A DNA stretch of 64,000 nucleotides from Pseudomonas sp. CFBP13508 (GCF_005233515.1 NZ_QFZZ01000015.1:1-64000); one strand, 5' to 3'; positions 46,338 through 55,918 are shown, counted from the stretch's first letter. Translations and numbers: made by a program. Notes: generated by a model from the letters alone, not told the origin.

Positions 46338-47054
46338 TCAATAGAACGTGCGTACGGCCTTGAGGGTGACGAGGCCGTCGCACTCGCTGTTGTGGCCGGA
46401 ATAGGCCGAGCAATCGTTGCCGCTGAGGCTGGAATTGCTGTAGATCAGATCGAGATCGACACCCATGAACGGCCGCGACAGTTTCACCGACCAATCGGTG
46501 AAACTGCTGACATAACCACCGTCGACCGCCACCGGCGTGTTCAGTTGGTGAGTGGTGTACTTCATGCTCACGCCAATGCCGAACGGTTGATTGCCAGTGA
46601 GGTCGGCAAACAAGGTGTTGTTCTGTTTATCCGGGTCGTTGCTCAGGGCAATGCCGAAGCGACTGCCGAGCAGAGTCAGGCCACCAAACAGCTCCTGGCT
46701 GTCGAGGGTGTCCACGCGTGGGTAGCTGTAATGGATCATTCCGACTTCATAGCCGAGCACCTGATCGAACGGTTGCTTGAAGCCGACGTAGGAGTCGATC
46801 TCGAGGTTCTTGCCCGGGCTGATGCCCATGCTCGGCGCGTACTGGCCGAAATACACGCCGCTGTCGTGACTCAGATCGAGGCCGCCGTGGAACGAACCGA
46901 CCGCCGCCGGTTTGACCAGACCCTGGGCCATGCTGCGGCTAGGCGTGGTGCCAAGCTTGAGATCGAAGTCACCCAGTTCACCCTGAAAAACCTGCGCGTG
47001 CGCGGTCGCGCCTGACAGCAGGCTGACAAACAATAAACAGGGAAATGGGCGCAT
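46338..47054 (-). CDS. TorF/TIGR02001-type outer membrane protein
   Basis: A 238-residue protein with a signal peptide (about 1-20) and a beta-rich mature part ending in KAVRTFY, an aromatic C-terminus suited to outer membrane insertion. SRSMAQGL, FGQYAPSM and EIDSYVGFKQPF recur in this family of small beta-barrels of unknown function. Two Cys (NDCSAY, SECDGL) near the end may form a disulphide. Start ATG 47054. Confidence 0.78.
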   Translation of the reverse strand: MRPFPCLLFVSLLSGATAHAQVFQGELGDFDLKLGTTPSRSMAQGLVKPAAVGSFHGGLDLSHDSGVYFGQYAPSMGISPGKNLEIDSYVGFKQPFDQVLGYEVGMIHYSYPRVDTLDSQELFGGLTLLGSRFGIALSNDPDKQNNTLFADLTGNQPFGIGVSMKYTTHQLNTPVAVDGGYVSSFTDWSVKLSRPFMGVDLDLIYSNSSLSGNDCSAYSGHNSECDGLVTLKAVRTFY

Positions 47055-47257
47055 GCGTCACTCCATGAACCGCGAGCGCAGGGCGAGGGCCTGCTGAAAC
47101 GCTTGATCTAGACGCGTGCAAGGATACCGGCGAATACCCGGCATTGATGGCCGTTCGTCGATTTTCAGGGATTTTTGTTTAAAACGAAGAGGGATTGCGC
47201 GGTGCCTGTCCAGGCGCTTCGAAGCTCAAAGCGCCTATGGACGGGGTGAAACCGGTA

Positions 47258-47446
47258 TTACTTCTTGCCCAGGCTGATCTGCTTGGACGGGCCGAATGTC
47301 TGGCCACTGACGCCTTTGGCAATTTGCTGGATCTCGCCGCCGGACTTGAGGAATGCTGCGATCTGATCGTTGATCGATTCGCTGGTTTCAACGGCTGGAG
47401 CTGGCTTTGCTTTGCTGGTGGATGCTTTTACACGCATGGCGGCCAT
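47258..47446 (-). CDS. Small conserved protein
   Basis: A 62-residue basic protein. The first 20 residues are low-complexity (KASTSKAKPAPAVE); the rest (SINDQIAAFLKSGGEIQQIAKGVSGQTFGPSKQISLGKK) looks like one amphipathic helix and a basic tail. No known domain. AAAGG is at a usable distance from ATG 47446; ATG 47437 is an alternative. Followed by 203 bp without a gene before the TorF-type gene. Confidence 0.65.
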   Translation of the reverse strand: MAAMRVKASTSKAKPAPAVETSESINDQIAAFLKSGGEIQQIAKGVSGQTFGPSKQISLGKK

Positions 47447-47784
47447 TAACCTTTAGAAAAGTAACTCGGCCAGGCATCGTACAGGAATAACTTGACAATA
47501 GCTTGGTAAATATCCCCCGGATTAACCAACCGCAACGCTGCATTATTGCCGCCCCGTCACTTGTATTCAGCAGCTAACCTGCTGTTTTAAATAAGAACAT
47601 TTAATGGATGTGAGGCAAATGAACGCAGCCATGAAGCGCTTGTCCGGACTGACGAGCGGCACCCCACCGAGCCATGACCAAGAAAATCAACACGTTGAAG
47701 CACATTTCCCGGTGCGAGGATCTGTCGCCCGACGTTGGCGGCAAAAACGGGTAGAATGCCGCCCACGTATTGAGGGTTTCGGAA

Positions 47785-48621
47785 ATGGCTTTAGTCGGGC
47801 GTTACAACAGTTTGCAAGTGGTTAAACACACTAACTTCGGTTTATATCTGGACGGCGGTGCCGACGGCGAAATTCTTTTGCCCAACCGTTATATCCCTAA
47901 AGATATTCCCAGCGAAGATGAAGACTGGCTCAACGTATTCATCTATCTGGACAGCGAAGACAAACTTCTCGCCACCACGGAAAAACCGAAAGTTCAGGTC
48001 GGCGAATTTGCCAGCCTGAAAGTGGTTGAAGTCAACAGCATCGGCGTGTTCCTCGACTGGGGTCTGCCGAAAGATCTGTTGCTGCCGTACTCGGAAGAAA
48101 AGCGCCAGATGACCGCTGGCGAATACTGCGTGGTGCACGTCTACCTCGACAAACACACGCGCCGCATCACCGCCACCGCGCGCCTCGATCGTTACCTGGA
48201 CAAGACCCCGGCTACTTACAGCCCGGGCCAGGAAGTCGATCTGCTGGTAGCCGAAGCCACCGACATGGGCTTCAAAGCGATCATCAACAACAAGCACTGG
48301 GGCCTGATCCACAAGAACGAGATCTTCAAGTTCATGCGTTCGGGCATGCGCGAGAAAGGCTTCATCAAGGAAGTGCGCGCCGACGGCAAGATCAGCCTGA
48401 GCCTGCAACCGGTTGGCCAGGAAGCGGCCAGCAGCCTGAGTTCGAAGATCCTCGGCAAGTTGCGCGAAAACGACGGCACCCTGGCGGTCAGTGACAAGAG
48501 TGATCCGGCACTGATCAGCAGCCTGTTCGGCGTCAGCAAGGGCAACTTCAAGAAAGCCATCGGCTCACTGTACAAGGAAGGCAAGATCGTCATTCACGCC
48601 GATCGCATTGAACTAACCTGA
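47785..48621 (+). CDS. CvfB-family S1 RNA-binding protein
   Basis: A 278-residue protein with several S1/OB RNA-binding repeats (about 1-65, 70-140, 145-215) and a C-terminal winged helix (ALISSLFGVSKGNFKKAIGSLYKEGKIVIHADRIEL). This is the CvfB/YitL architecture; CvfB affects virulence gene expression in Staphylococcus, and the Pseudomonas role is unknown. ATG 47785 (MALVGRYNSL) is chosen; upstream codons to 47770 are unsupported. The 338-bp gap before it holds no convincing gene. Confidence 0.9.
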   Translation: MALVGRYNSLQVVKHTNFGLYLDGGADGEILLPNRYIPKDIPSEDEDWLNVFIYLDSEDKLLATTEKPKVQVGEFASLKVVEVNSIGVFLDWGLPKDLLLPYSEEKRQMTAGEYCVVHVYLDKHTRRITATARLDRYLDKTPATYSPGQEVDLLVAEATDMGFKAIINNKHWGLIHKNEIFKFMRSGMREKGFIKEVRADGKISLSLQPVGQEAASSLSSKILGKLRENDGTLAVSDKSDPALISSLFGVSKGNFKKAIGSLYKEGKIVIHADRIELT

Positions 48622-48638
48622 CTCCCCGCAGGCCCATG

Positions 48639-48721
48639 GTAGGAGCTGCCGAAGGCTGCGATCTGTTGATCTTGATCTTGAAAAAACAGATCAAAAGATC
48701 GCAGCCTCCGGCAGCTCCTAC
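48639..48721. repeat. REP doublet, family B, inward arms
   Basis: GTAGGAGCTGCCGAAGGCTGCG and its inverse with an AT-rich loop. It sits directly before the DUF2177 gene, whose start follows its right arm by 17 bp. Confidence 0.88.
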
Positions 48722-48738
48722 ATTAGAAGGAAGGGCAA

Positions 48739-49131
48739 ATGAAAAAGGCGCTGATCGCTTACGTCGCTACGTTGCTGACGTTTCTGCTGCTCGACGGCAT
48801 CTGGCTCGGGCTGCTGATGGCGCCGACCTATCGCGAACTGCTCGGTTCGCTGATGCTGGATAAACCGCTGCTGTTGCCCGCAGCGGTTTTTTATTGCCTG
48901 TACGTTATTGGCTGCGTGGTGTTTGTCGTGTTGCCGGCGCTGAGCTGGCAGAGGGCGGCGAAGTTGGGTGCGCTGTTGGGACTGGTGGCCTACGGCACCT
49001 ATGACCTGACCAATTGGGCGACCTTGCGCGATTGGTCGATGCAGGTGAGTTTGATGGATTGGGCGTGGGGGACAGTGGCGACAGCGGTTGCCTGCACGGT
49101 GGGTTATTTGATGGCGAAGCGATTCACGTGA
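48739..49131 (+). CDS. DUF2177 family membrane protein
   Basis: A 130-residue protein with four predicted helices: about 5-25 (LIAYVATLLTFLLLDGIWLGL), 45-65, 75-95 and 105-125. Matches DUF2177, found in many bacteria and of unknown function; LDGIWLG and the YGTYDLTNWATL segment are typical. ATG 48739 follows AGAAGGAAGGGCAA. Confidence 0.85.
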   Translation: MKKALIAYVATLLTFLLLDGIWLGLLMAPTYRELLGSLMLDKPLLLPAAVFYCLYVIGCVVFVVLPALSWQRAAKLGALLGLVAYGTYDLTNWATLRDWSMQVSLMDWAWGTVATAVACTVGYLMAKRFT

Positions 49132-49166
49132 GCTGATTCGGCAGTTGTGTTGGCAATGCTGGCCTC

Positions 49167-49230
49167 TTCGCGAGCAGGCTCGCTCCCACGTGTTCACCGA
49201 ACCCTCTGTGGGAGCGAGCCTGCTCGCGAA
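49167..49230. repeat. REP doublet, family A, short class
   Basis: Outward inverted pair, 64 bp, between the DUF2177 and DMT genes, both on the plus strand. Confidence 0.9.
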
Positions 49231-49384
49231 TGACGGCGCAGCCGTCAACCATTCAGCGCTGACGCCACTGACCAACTTAATGTCTTTTCCAGACGGCTTT
49301 TTTCGCGCGACTGATTGATAATCCCCGACACTGTTTTCTGACCATTGGATGGCCTGCCATGTTGTGTGTGTTCGAGGTGTTGCG

Positions 49385-50314
49385 GTGAGTGCCGAGCGGC
49401 GCAATGCCGACGGTTTTGCCCTGCAAGTGATGATCGGCCTGTGCCTGATCTGGGGTGTGCAGCAAGTCCTGATCAAGTGGGCGGCAACGGACATCGCGCC
49501 GGTGATGCAAGCGGCGGGGCGCTCGGGGATTTCTGCGTTGCTGGTCGGTTTGCTGATCTGCTGGAAGGGCGGTTGGGATCAGGTCGGCAGCACCTGGCGC
49601 GGCGGCTTGTTGGCCGGTGCGCTGTTTGGTCTGGAGTTCCTGTTCATCGCCGAAGGCCTGCAACTGACCACCGCCGCGCATATGTCGGTGTTCTTGTATA
49701 CCGCGCCGATCTTCACCGCACTCGGCGTGCATTTCCTGCTCGCCAGCGAGCGTTTGCGCCCGTTGCAATGGCTGGGGATTCTGCTGGCGTTCATCGGCAT
49801 CGCGATTGCCTTCGCCGGCGGTGTGTCGTGGGACAACCTCGACCGCCGCATGCTGCTGGGCGATGCCCTCGGCGTATTGGCCGGCGCCTGTTGGGGCGCG
49901 ACCACCGTGGTGGTGCGCGCCTCGCGACTGTCGGAAGCGCCGGTGACATTGACCCTGTTTTATCAGCTGATGGTCGGTTTCATCGGTCTGCTGTTGATCG
50001 CGTTGTTCAGCGGCCAGATCACCCACGTCAGCCTGACTACCGTGGCGGTGGCCAGTGTGCTGTTCCAAGGGCTGGTGGTGTCGTTCTTCAGCTACCTGGT
50101 TTGGTTCTGGCTGCTGCGCCGTTATCTGGCGGCCAACCTTGCGGTGTTCTCGTTCATGACGCCGTTGTTCGGCGTGACCTTCGGCGTGCTGCTGCTCGGC
50201 GAACAGTTGAGCCTGAACTTCGTCATCGGCGCCGTGCTGGTGCTGCTCGGCATCACTTTCGTCAGCGCCGAACAGTGGCTGCGTCGGCGTTTGCGCAAGG
50301 CGCTGGGCCAGTAG
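49385..50314 (+). CDS. EamA/DMT-family transporter
   Basis: A 309-residue membrane protein with two EamA repeats, ten helices. GLCLIWGVQQVLIKWAATDIAP begins repeat one; FSFMTPLFGVTFGVLLLGEQLS is the usual repeat-two landmark. Metabolite or drug exporter of unknown substrate. The start is GTG 49385, with GAGGTG upstream; an ATG at 49349 gives 12 extra residues. Its 3' end overlaps the convergent MFS gene by 53 bp. Confidence 0.87.
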   Translation: MSAERRNADGFALQVMIGLCLIWGVQQVLIKWAATDIAPVMQAAGRSGISALLVGLLICWKGGWDQVGSTWRGGLLAGALFGLEFLFIAEGLQLTTAAHMSVFLYTAPIFTALGVHFLLASERLRPLQWLGILLAFIGIAIAFAGGVSWDNLDRRMLLGDALGVLAGACWGATTVVVRASRLSEAPVTLTLFYQLMVGFIGLLLIALFSGQITHVSLTTVAVASVLFQGLVVSFFSYLVWFWLLRRYLAANLAVFSFMTPLFGVTFGVLLLGEQLSLNFVIGAVLVLLGITFVSAEQWLRRRLRKALGQ

Positions 50315-51443
50315 CCCAGGCCTGCATCGCCAGCGCGCCGGCCAGCAGCAGGCCGGCACCGGCGATCAGCAGCGCTGGCTGCAAACCGCCGCTGAAATGG
50401 CTGCTCAGCGCCGCCAGCAGCGGGCCGCTCAGTTGGCCGACAGCGAAGCACGCCGTGAGCATCCCGGCGTTGCGCTGAGTGTCGTGGGGCGCCAGCTCTC
50501 GCGAACGCTGCATGACCAGTTGCATGCAGGCCAGAAACGGCGTGCCGCAGAGGATCACCCCCAACGCCAGGCCGACGCCGCTGCCCAGCAGACAGGCGAG
50601 CACTCCGGCCGCTTGCAGCCACAACGTCGCCATCAGCCAGTGCCGCGTGGTCTCGGGATCATGTCGGCGCAGACTCACCAACCACACACCGATTGCCGCG
50701 CCGAGGCCAAAGCACGGCCAGAACAGATCCGCCTGCCACTGGCCGTGAAACTGCGCGTTGGCCATCTGCGACAGGAACGTTGCCGGAATGATGTAGCCGA
50801 TGCCGTACAGCGCATATACCAGCGCCAGCCGGGCAATGCCGCGATTCGCTGGGTTCACATGGGTTGTTGCTGGCCCCGCTAACACCGTGGGCTGCGGCAA
50901 CAACCGCCAGACGCCGAGCATCATCAGCAACGCGGCGGCTGCGTAAATCAGCCACAGGGTTGCCGATGTCTGCTGCAAGCGATGTGAGACCAGCGCCAGC
51001 AAGCCTGTGAGAAAAATCCCCAGACCCGGTCCGGCAAAAACCAGAGCACCCCAGCGCGGTCGATTCGCCGCCGCCGCCAGCGGCTGACTAAGCGAAGTAA
51101 TCATCACCAGCACCCAGGCACTCGCCACGCCGGTACCAAAGCGCAACAGCAAGTGCGACCAGAAACCGTTGGCCCAGAACGACGCCAGGGTCAGCAGCAC
51201 GCACAGCCATAGCCCGCCATGCAGGCGATGCTGCACCTGCTGCGGCCGCTGGGCGAACATCGCATCCACGGCACCGAGCAGATAGCCGAAGTAGTTGGCG
51301 GCTGCAATCAGACCGGCGGCGGTGAGGTCGATCTGCCCTTCGCTGAGCAGGTGCGGCATCTGAGGTGTCAGGGCGAAACGGCCAATGCCCATGGCCATCA
51401 TCAGGGCAACGAAACAGGCGGATAAACGGATCAGTGGCGACAT
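50262..51443 (-). CDS. MFS transporter, YbfB/YjiJ family
   Basis: A 393-residue transporter with about 12 predicted helices. The N-terminus ACFVALMMAMGIGRFALTPQMPHLL is the signature of the YbfB/YjiJ group. Probably an exporter; substrate unknown. Divergent from a LysR gene with 103 bp between starts, which suggests regulation by it. The last 17 codons overlap the DMT gene on the other strand. Confidence 0.87.
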   Translation of the reverse strand: MSPLIRLSACFVALMMAMGIGRFALTPQMPHLLSEGQIDLTAAGLIAAANYFGYLLGAVDAMFAQRPQQVQHRLHGGLWLCVLLTLASFWANGFWSHLLLRFGTGVASAWVLVMITSLSQPLAAAANRPRWGALVFAGPGLGIFLTGLLALVSHRLQQTSATLWLIYAAAALLMMLGVWRLLPQPTVLAGPATTHVNPANRGIARLALVYALYGIGYIIPATFLSQMANAQFHGQWQADLFWPCFGLGAAIGVWLVSLRRHDPETTRHWLMATLWLQAAGVLACLLGSGVGLALGVILCGTPFLACMQLVMQRSRELAPHDTQRNAGMLTACFAVGQLSGPLLAALSSHFSGGLQPALLIAGAGLLLAGALAMQAWATGPAPCANADAATVRR

Positions 51444-51546
51444 GGTCGGGCTTCCTTCAAAGGAGCAATGACCGTCAGGCTAGGATCGATTGACTTTCTT
51501 TAAAATTGAATAATAGTGAGTAACTTGTTCTGTTCAGGAGAAGGTA

Positions 51547-52440
51547 GTGGAATTCAGCCAACTGCGGATATTTCAGGCGGTCGCCGAAGAAGGCTCGATC
51601 ACCCGCGCTGCCGAGCGCCTGCATCGCGTGCCGTCGAATCTGTCGACGCGCCTGAAACAGCTTGAGGAGCAACTGGGCGTTGAGCTGTTCGTACGCGAAC
51701 GGCAGCGCTTGCAGCTGTCGCCGGCGGGCAAGGTTTTGCTCGATTACACCGGCAAACTTTTCGCTCTGCGCGATCAGGCCAGTGCGGCGGTGATGGGCGG
51801 GCAACCGGCCGGCGACTTCGTGCTGGGCACCATGTACAGCACGGCGGCGATCCATCTGCCGGCGTTGCTGGCGCGTTATCACAAGCAATACCCGATGGTG
51901 AATTTGCAGGTGCAATCGGCGCCGACCGGCGAACTGCTCGAAGGGTTGCTCACCGGCCGCCTCGACGCGGCGTTGGTCGACGGACCGCTGGAGTTGGCCG
52001 GGCTCGATGGCGTGCCGCTGTGCGAAGAACGCCTGGTGCTGATCACCGAAATCGACCATCCACCGGTGCACAGCGCGCGGGATGTCGAGGGGCGCTCGGT
52101 ATTCACCTTCCGTCAGGGCTGTTCCTATCGCATGCGTCTGGAAGCGTGGTTCTCTCACTACCACGCGGCGATGGGCCGGCCGATGGAGATCGAGTCGTAT
52201 CAGGGCATGCTCGCCTGTGTGATTGCCGGCAGTGGTGTGGCGTTGATGGCCGAGTCGATGCTGGCCAGCCTGCCGGGTCGTGAAAGCGTCGCCGTGCATC
52301 CGTTGGCCGAGCCGTTCGCGGGTGCGACAACATGGCTCATGTGGCGCAAGGGCATGGCCGGGGCCAACCTGAATGCCTGGATCGACGTGCAGCAAGCGGT
52401 CTATCCCGTGGCTTTGCATGAAGTGCGTGAAACAGCGTGA
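51547..52440 (+). CDS. LysR-family transcriptional regulator
   Basis: A 297-residue LysR regulator. Winged helix about 1-60 (GSITRAAERLHRVPSNLSTRLKQLEEQLGVELF), then the effector lobe. It is divergent from the MFS exporter, so that gene is its likely target. The start is GTG 51547, behind AGGAGAAGGTA; the sequence begins MEFSQLRIFQAV, a normal LysR N-terminus. The 103-bp gap is unusually AT-rich (TTTCTTTAAAATTGAATAATAG) and probably holds the operator and both promoters. Confidence 0.91.
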   Translation: MEFSQLRIFQAVAEEGSITRAAERLHRVPSNLSTRLKQLEEQLGVELFVRERQRLQLSPAGKVLLDYTGKLFALRDQASAAVMGGQPAGDFVLGTMYSTAAIHLPALLARYHKQYPMVNLQVQSAPTGELLEGLLTGRLDAALVDGPLELAGLDGVPLCEERLVLITEIDHPPVHSARDVEGRSVFTFRQGCSYRMRLEAWFSHYHAAMGRPMEIESYQGMLACVIAGSGVALMAESMLASLPGRESVAVHPLAEPFAGATTWLMWRKGMAGANLNAWIDVQQAVYPVALHEVRETA

Positions 52441-52576
52441 ACCAATCGCAACAGATTCTGTTCAATTCAGTAACAGATCATTGCGGATTTGACCGAGCAT
52501 TGCGTAGGACTTCGGACTATTATCAGTGCGAAGCGGCCTCAGAATTCCGGCCGCTCAGCACCACCCTGAAGGGGGC

Positions 52577-52711
52577 ATGACGATGAAAGAGAAAATCCAG
52601 AACTGGCTGCACGATTTGGGAGTTGCCCTCGGTTTGATCGAACCGCCTCTGCAACCGGTACCGATTCGCACGGACGACGAACAGCGCCGACGCCAGCCAC
52701 GTCGCCGTTAA
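52577..52711 (+). CDS. Small conserved Pseudomonas protein (PA1414-type)
   Basis: A 44-residue protein: MTMKEKIQNWLHDLGVALGL, then a Pro-rich segment and a basic end (DDEQRRRQPRRR). The first half is an amphipathic helix that could lie on a membrane. I recall a similar small family near the gbu genes of P. aeruginosa, which would fit the context. GAAGGGGGC is close upstream. ATG 52583 (MKEKI) is an alternative start. Function unknown. Confidence 0.6.
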   Translation: MTMKEKIQNWLHDLGVALGLIEPPLQPVPIRTDDEQRRRQPRRR

Positions 52712-52730
52712 TACCTGCGATCAGAGATTT

Positions 52731-52796
52731 CAAGATCGCAGCCGTCGGCAGTTTCTACAAAGTGTAGGAGCTGCCGAAGGCTGCGATCTTTTGCTT
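52731..52796. repeat. REP doublet, family B, outward arms, degenerate left arm
   Basis: CAAGATCGCAGCCGTCGGCAGTTTCTAC and its inverse GTAGGAGCTGCCGAAGGCTGCG. The left arm differs at several bases. Confidence 0.78.
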
Positions 52797-52804
52797 TTCG
52801 CCAA

Positions 52805-52840
52805 GCGAAAAAGACGGGTGTGGCCACCGACGCCACACCC
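52805..52840 (-). terminator. Rho-independent terminator of the gbu-linked symporter gene
   Basis: GGGTGTGGC / GCCACACCC stem (52816-52840) with a 7-base loop; on the minus strand it is followed by CTTTTTCGC. It ends the transcript of the SSS symporter gene. Confidence 0.8.
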
Positions 52841-52872
52841 GCTGAAGAAAACGTCAAGTCGTTACAGCCGAT

Positions 52873-54252
52873 TCACACCGCCGTTGCCACGGTCGCCGGG
52901 CGCGGCGAGAACAGGCTGACCAGTATAAAGCTCACCAGACTGACACCCAGGCTGTAATAGATCGGCGAGTTCGCGTCCATGCCGTCCTTGACCATGAACA
53001 CCAGCGCCGTGATAAAGCCCAGCGTCATCGCGCTGATCGCCCCGGCGGTAGTCGCACGCTTCCAGAAAATCGCGCCCATCAGCGGAATCAGCATGCCGCC
53101 GACCAAGAGGTTGTAAGCCAGGGTCAGCGCGCTGATCACGTCATTGACGACCAGAGCAATGCCCAACACCGCGATCCCCGTCAGCAGCGTAAACAGACGG
53201 CTGACCGCGACGTTGGATTGTTTGCCGCCGCGCAGTTTCGGCAGCAGGTCTTCGGTCAGGGTGGTGGACGCGGCGAGCAGGCCGGCGCTGGCGGTGGACA
53301 TCATAGCCGCCAGTGCGGCAGCGATCACCAGGCCACGGATGCCGTCAGGCAGCGAGACTTTGACGATGGCGGCAAAAGCGTTGTTGACGTTATCCAGATC
53401 CGGAATCAGCACATGCGCAGCCATGCCGATCAAGGCGCAGACCAGGCCGTAGATGATGCAGTAGATCCCGGCCGAGGTGCCGGCGTACTTGGCGACTTTT
53501 TCGCTTTTGGCGGTGAACACCCGCTGCCAGATGTCCTGGCCGATCAGGATGCCGAAGAAGTAGATCATGAAGTAGGTGATGATCGTGTCCCAGCCGATGC
53601 TGGTGAAGTTGAAGCTGGCCGCCGGCAGTTGCGCGACCAGTTGATCCCAGCCGCCTACGCGGTACAGGCAGATCGGCAGCAGCAGGAACATCAGGCCCAC
53701 CGTCTGGATGCCGAACTGGACGATGTCCGTCAGGGTCAGCGACCACATGCCGCCGATCGTTGAGTAAATCACCACGATACCGCCGCCGAGCAGTACGGAA
53801 ATCCAGAAGGGCAGACCGAACAACACTTGCAGCACGGTGCCGATCGCCAGGATCGAGGTCACGCCGATCATCAGCGCGTAAGCGAGCATGATCGTCGCAC
53901 TGGCGGTGCGCGCCATCGGGTTGTAGCGCTTCTCCAGGACCTGGGTAACGGTGAACACCTTGAGTTTCAGCAAGGGCTTGGCGAGGAACAGGTTCAGCGC
54001 GACGATGCCGCAGCCCAGTGCCGCGCACAGCCAGAACCCGGAGATGCCATGCACGTAACCCAGACGGACCGTGCCGACGGTGGACGCGCCGCCGAGGACG
54101 GTCGCTGCCATGGTGCCCATGTACAGCGACGGCCCCAGGTTACGCCCGGCAACCAGATAGTCTTCGTGGGTCTTGGCCTTGCGCATGCCGTAGTAGCCGA
54201 GAATCAGCATCGCAGCGGCATAAATGAGTACGACGAATAAATCCAAAGCCAT
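52873..54252 (-). CDS. Sodium:solute symporter (SSS family)
   Basis: A 459-residue transporter with about 13 predicted helices. ATVLGGASTVGTVRLGY and the IYAAAMLILGYYGMRKAKTHEDYLVAGRNLG start are SSS landmarks with sodium-site residues. It lies in the gbu neighbourhood, in the same position as a symporter gene beside P. aeruginosa gbuA (from memory), so guanidinobutyrate or a related amine is a likely substrate. ATG 54252 (MALDLFVVLIY) is used; upstream codons to 54291 are unlikely. Confidence 0.9.
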   Translation of the reverse strand: MALDLFVVLIYAAAMLILGYYGMRKAKTHEDYLVAGRNLGPSLYMGTMAATVLGGASTVGTVRLGYVHGISGFWLCAALGCGIVALNLFLAKPLLKLKVFTVTQVLEKRYNPMARTASATIMLAYALMIGVTSILAIGTVLQVLFGLPFWISVLLGGGIVVIYSTIGGMWSLTLTDIVQFGIQTVGLMFLLLPICLYRVGGWDQLVAQLPAASFNFTSIGWDTIITYFMIYFFGILIGQDIWQRVFTAKSEKVAKYAGTSAGIYCIIYGLVCALIGMAAHVLIPDLDNVNNAFAAIVKVSLPDGIRGLVIAAALAAMMSTASAGLLAASTTLTEDLLPKLRGGKQSNVAVSRLFTLLTGIAVLGIALVVNDVISALTLAYNLLVGGMLIPLMGAIFWKRATTAGAISAMTLGFITALVFMVKDGMDANSPIYYSLGVSLVSFILVSLFSPRPATVATAV

Positions 54253-54312
54253 GATGGCGTGTCTCCGATTGTCTTTTTTATGGTCAAGCAAATGGGGTCT
54301 GCAAGGCTTCCT

Positions 54313-54399
54313 GTGGGAGCGAGCCTGCTCGCGAAGGCGGTCTGTCAGTCACATCAACGTTGGATGTGCTGAAGTCTTCGCGAGCAGGCTCGCTCCCAC
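54313..54399. repeat. REP doublet, family A, long class
   Basis: Inward inverted pair, 87 bp, between the two transporter genes of the gbu cluster; it may separate their transcripts. Confidence 0.9.
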
Positions 54400-54415
54400 A
54401 GGGTTTTGCGTTTAT

Positions 54416-55918
54416 TCAGGCGGCCTGACGTAGTTCGGGTTTTATGGCGGCTTCGCTGCGCACATCCGTTGGCCCAAACACTTCCCTAGGTTCGGGGAAC
54501 AGGCGCAGCAGCGTCAGATACACCACCGACGCCAGGCCCAACGTCACCGGCAAGCTGATGTCGATGCCGCCGGCCAGTTCGCCCAGCGGGCCGACGAACT
54601 GCCCCGGCAGGTTGACGAAGCACAGGCCGACCAGTGCGCTGGGAATCCACGCCCCCAGACCGCGCCAGTTCCAGCCATGGTTGAACCAGTAGCGTCCGCC
54701 CTGTTCGCCGCGGGTGAACACTTGCAGGTCATCCGGGCAGTAGAAGCCGCGCCGCACCAGCAGGCCGATGATCATGATCACCATCCACGGGGTGGTGCAG
54801 GTGATGATCAGCACGGCGAAGGTCGACACGCTTTGCACCAGGTTCGCCGCAAAACGGCCGATGAAGATGAAGGCGATCGACAGCACGCCAATCAGCAGGG
54901 TCGCTTTGACCCGGGAGAGCACGCGCGGAAACACGCTGGACATGTCCAGCCCGGTGCCATACAGCGACGTGGTGCCGGTGGACATGCCGCCGATCACCGC
55001 AATCAGGCACACCGGCAGGAAGAACCAGCTCGGCGACACGGCCAGCAAGCCGCCGACATAGTTGTTCGCGGCGATGTAGTCCGGTGCCTTGATCGCGACG
55101 ATGGTCGCGGTGGCGAGGCCGAACAGGAACGGGATCAACGTTGCCAGTTGCGCGGCGATCACCGCCAGCATGATCCGGCCCTTCGGCGTCTCACGCGGGA
55201 TGTAGCGCGACCAGTCGCCGAGGAACGCACCGAAGGAAATCGGGTTGCTCATCGCCACCAGTGCAGCGCCGATGAATGCTGCCCAGAACCCGGCCTGACC
55301 CAGCGCCACGCTGCCGGCGTACTGGCTGTCGAAAGCAGGGGCGAAGGCGAAGATGCCGAGCAGGAACAACAGGCTCGCGGCCCACACGGCGATGCGGTTG
55401 ACCCACAGCATGATGCGGAAACCGTAGATGCACACGGTCAGCACCAGCAGCGCGAACAGACCGTAGGCTAGGCCCAGGGTCAGGTCGGTTTCCGGCAGAT
55501 CAACGAGGCGTTTGGCACCGCCGACCAGCGCATCACCCGAGCTCCACACTGACAGCGAGAAGAACGCGATTGCCGTCAGCAACGACAGGAACGAGCCGAC
55601 AATCCGCCCGTGCACGCCGAAGTGCGCACCGGAAGACACAGCGTTGTTGGTGCCGTTGAGCGGGCCGAACAGGCCCATCGGTGCGAGGATCAGCGCACCG
55701 ACCACCACACCCAGCACAATCGCCCAGACACCCGCCTGAAACGACAGGCCGAACAGCACCGGGAAACTGCCGAGCACAGCGGTGGCAAACGTATTGGCGC
55801 CGCCGAAGATCAAGCGAAACAAGTCGCTGGGTCGGGCGTCGCGCTCATGATCCGGGATCTGTTCGACCCCGTTTGTTTCGATGCTGCTAAGGCTTTTTTC
55901 GTTGTTGTTGTTATTCAT
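54416..55918 (-). CDS. NCS1-family (cytosine/purine type) permease
   Basis: A 500-residue transporter with 12 predicted helices. GPLNGTNNAVSSGAHFGVHGR and SNPISFGAFLGDWSRYIP are NCS1 signatures. The N-terminus is Asn-rich (MNNNNNEKSL). In the gbu cluster its substrate may be guanidinobutyrate or a related compound rather than cytosine; no deaminase is nearby. 51 bp downstream of the NTF2-like gene. Confidence 0.9.
   Translation of the reverse strand: MNNNNNEKSLSSIETNGVEQIPDHERDARPSDLFRLIFGGANTFATAVLGSFPVLFGLSFQAGVWAIVLGVVVGALILAPMGLFGPLNGTNNAVSSGAHFGVHGRIVGSFLSLLTAIAFFSLSVWSSGDALVGGAKRLVDLPETDLTLGLAYGLFALLVLTVCIYGFRIMLWVNRIAVWAASLLFLLGIFAFAPAFDSQYAGSVALGQAGFWAAFIGAALVAMSNPISFGAFLGDWSRYIPRETPKGRIMLAVIAAQLATLIPFLFGLATATIVAIKAPDYIAANNYVGGLLAVSPSWFFLPVCLIAVIGGMSTGTTSLYGTGLDMSSVFPRVLSRVKATLLIGVLSIAFIFIGRFAANLVQSVSTFAVLIITCTTPWMVIMIIGLLVRRGFYCPDDLQVFTRGEQGGRYWFNHGWNWRGLGAWIPSALVGLCFVNLPGQFVGPLGELAGGIDISLPVTLGLASVVYLTLLRLFPEPREVFGPTDVRSEAAIKPELRQAA

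Noticed and set aside
47674..47754. 26-codon ORF MTKKINTLKHISRC...
   Set aside because: Too short and no conservation evidence; no ribosome site of note.
47604..47825. 73-codon ORF before the CvfB-type gene
   Set aside because: Overlaps the cvfB-like start and has no recognisable features; likely promoter/leader region.
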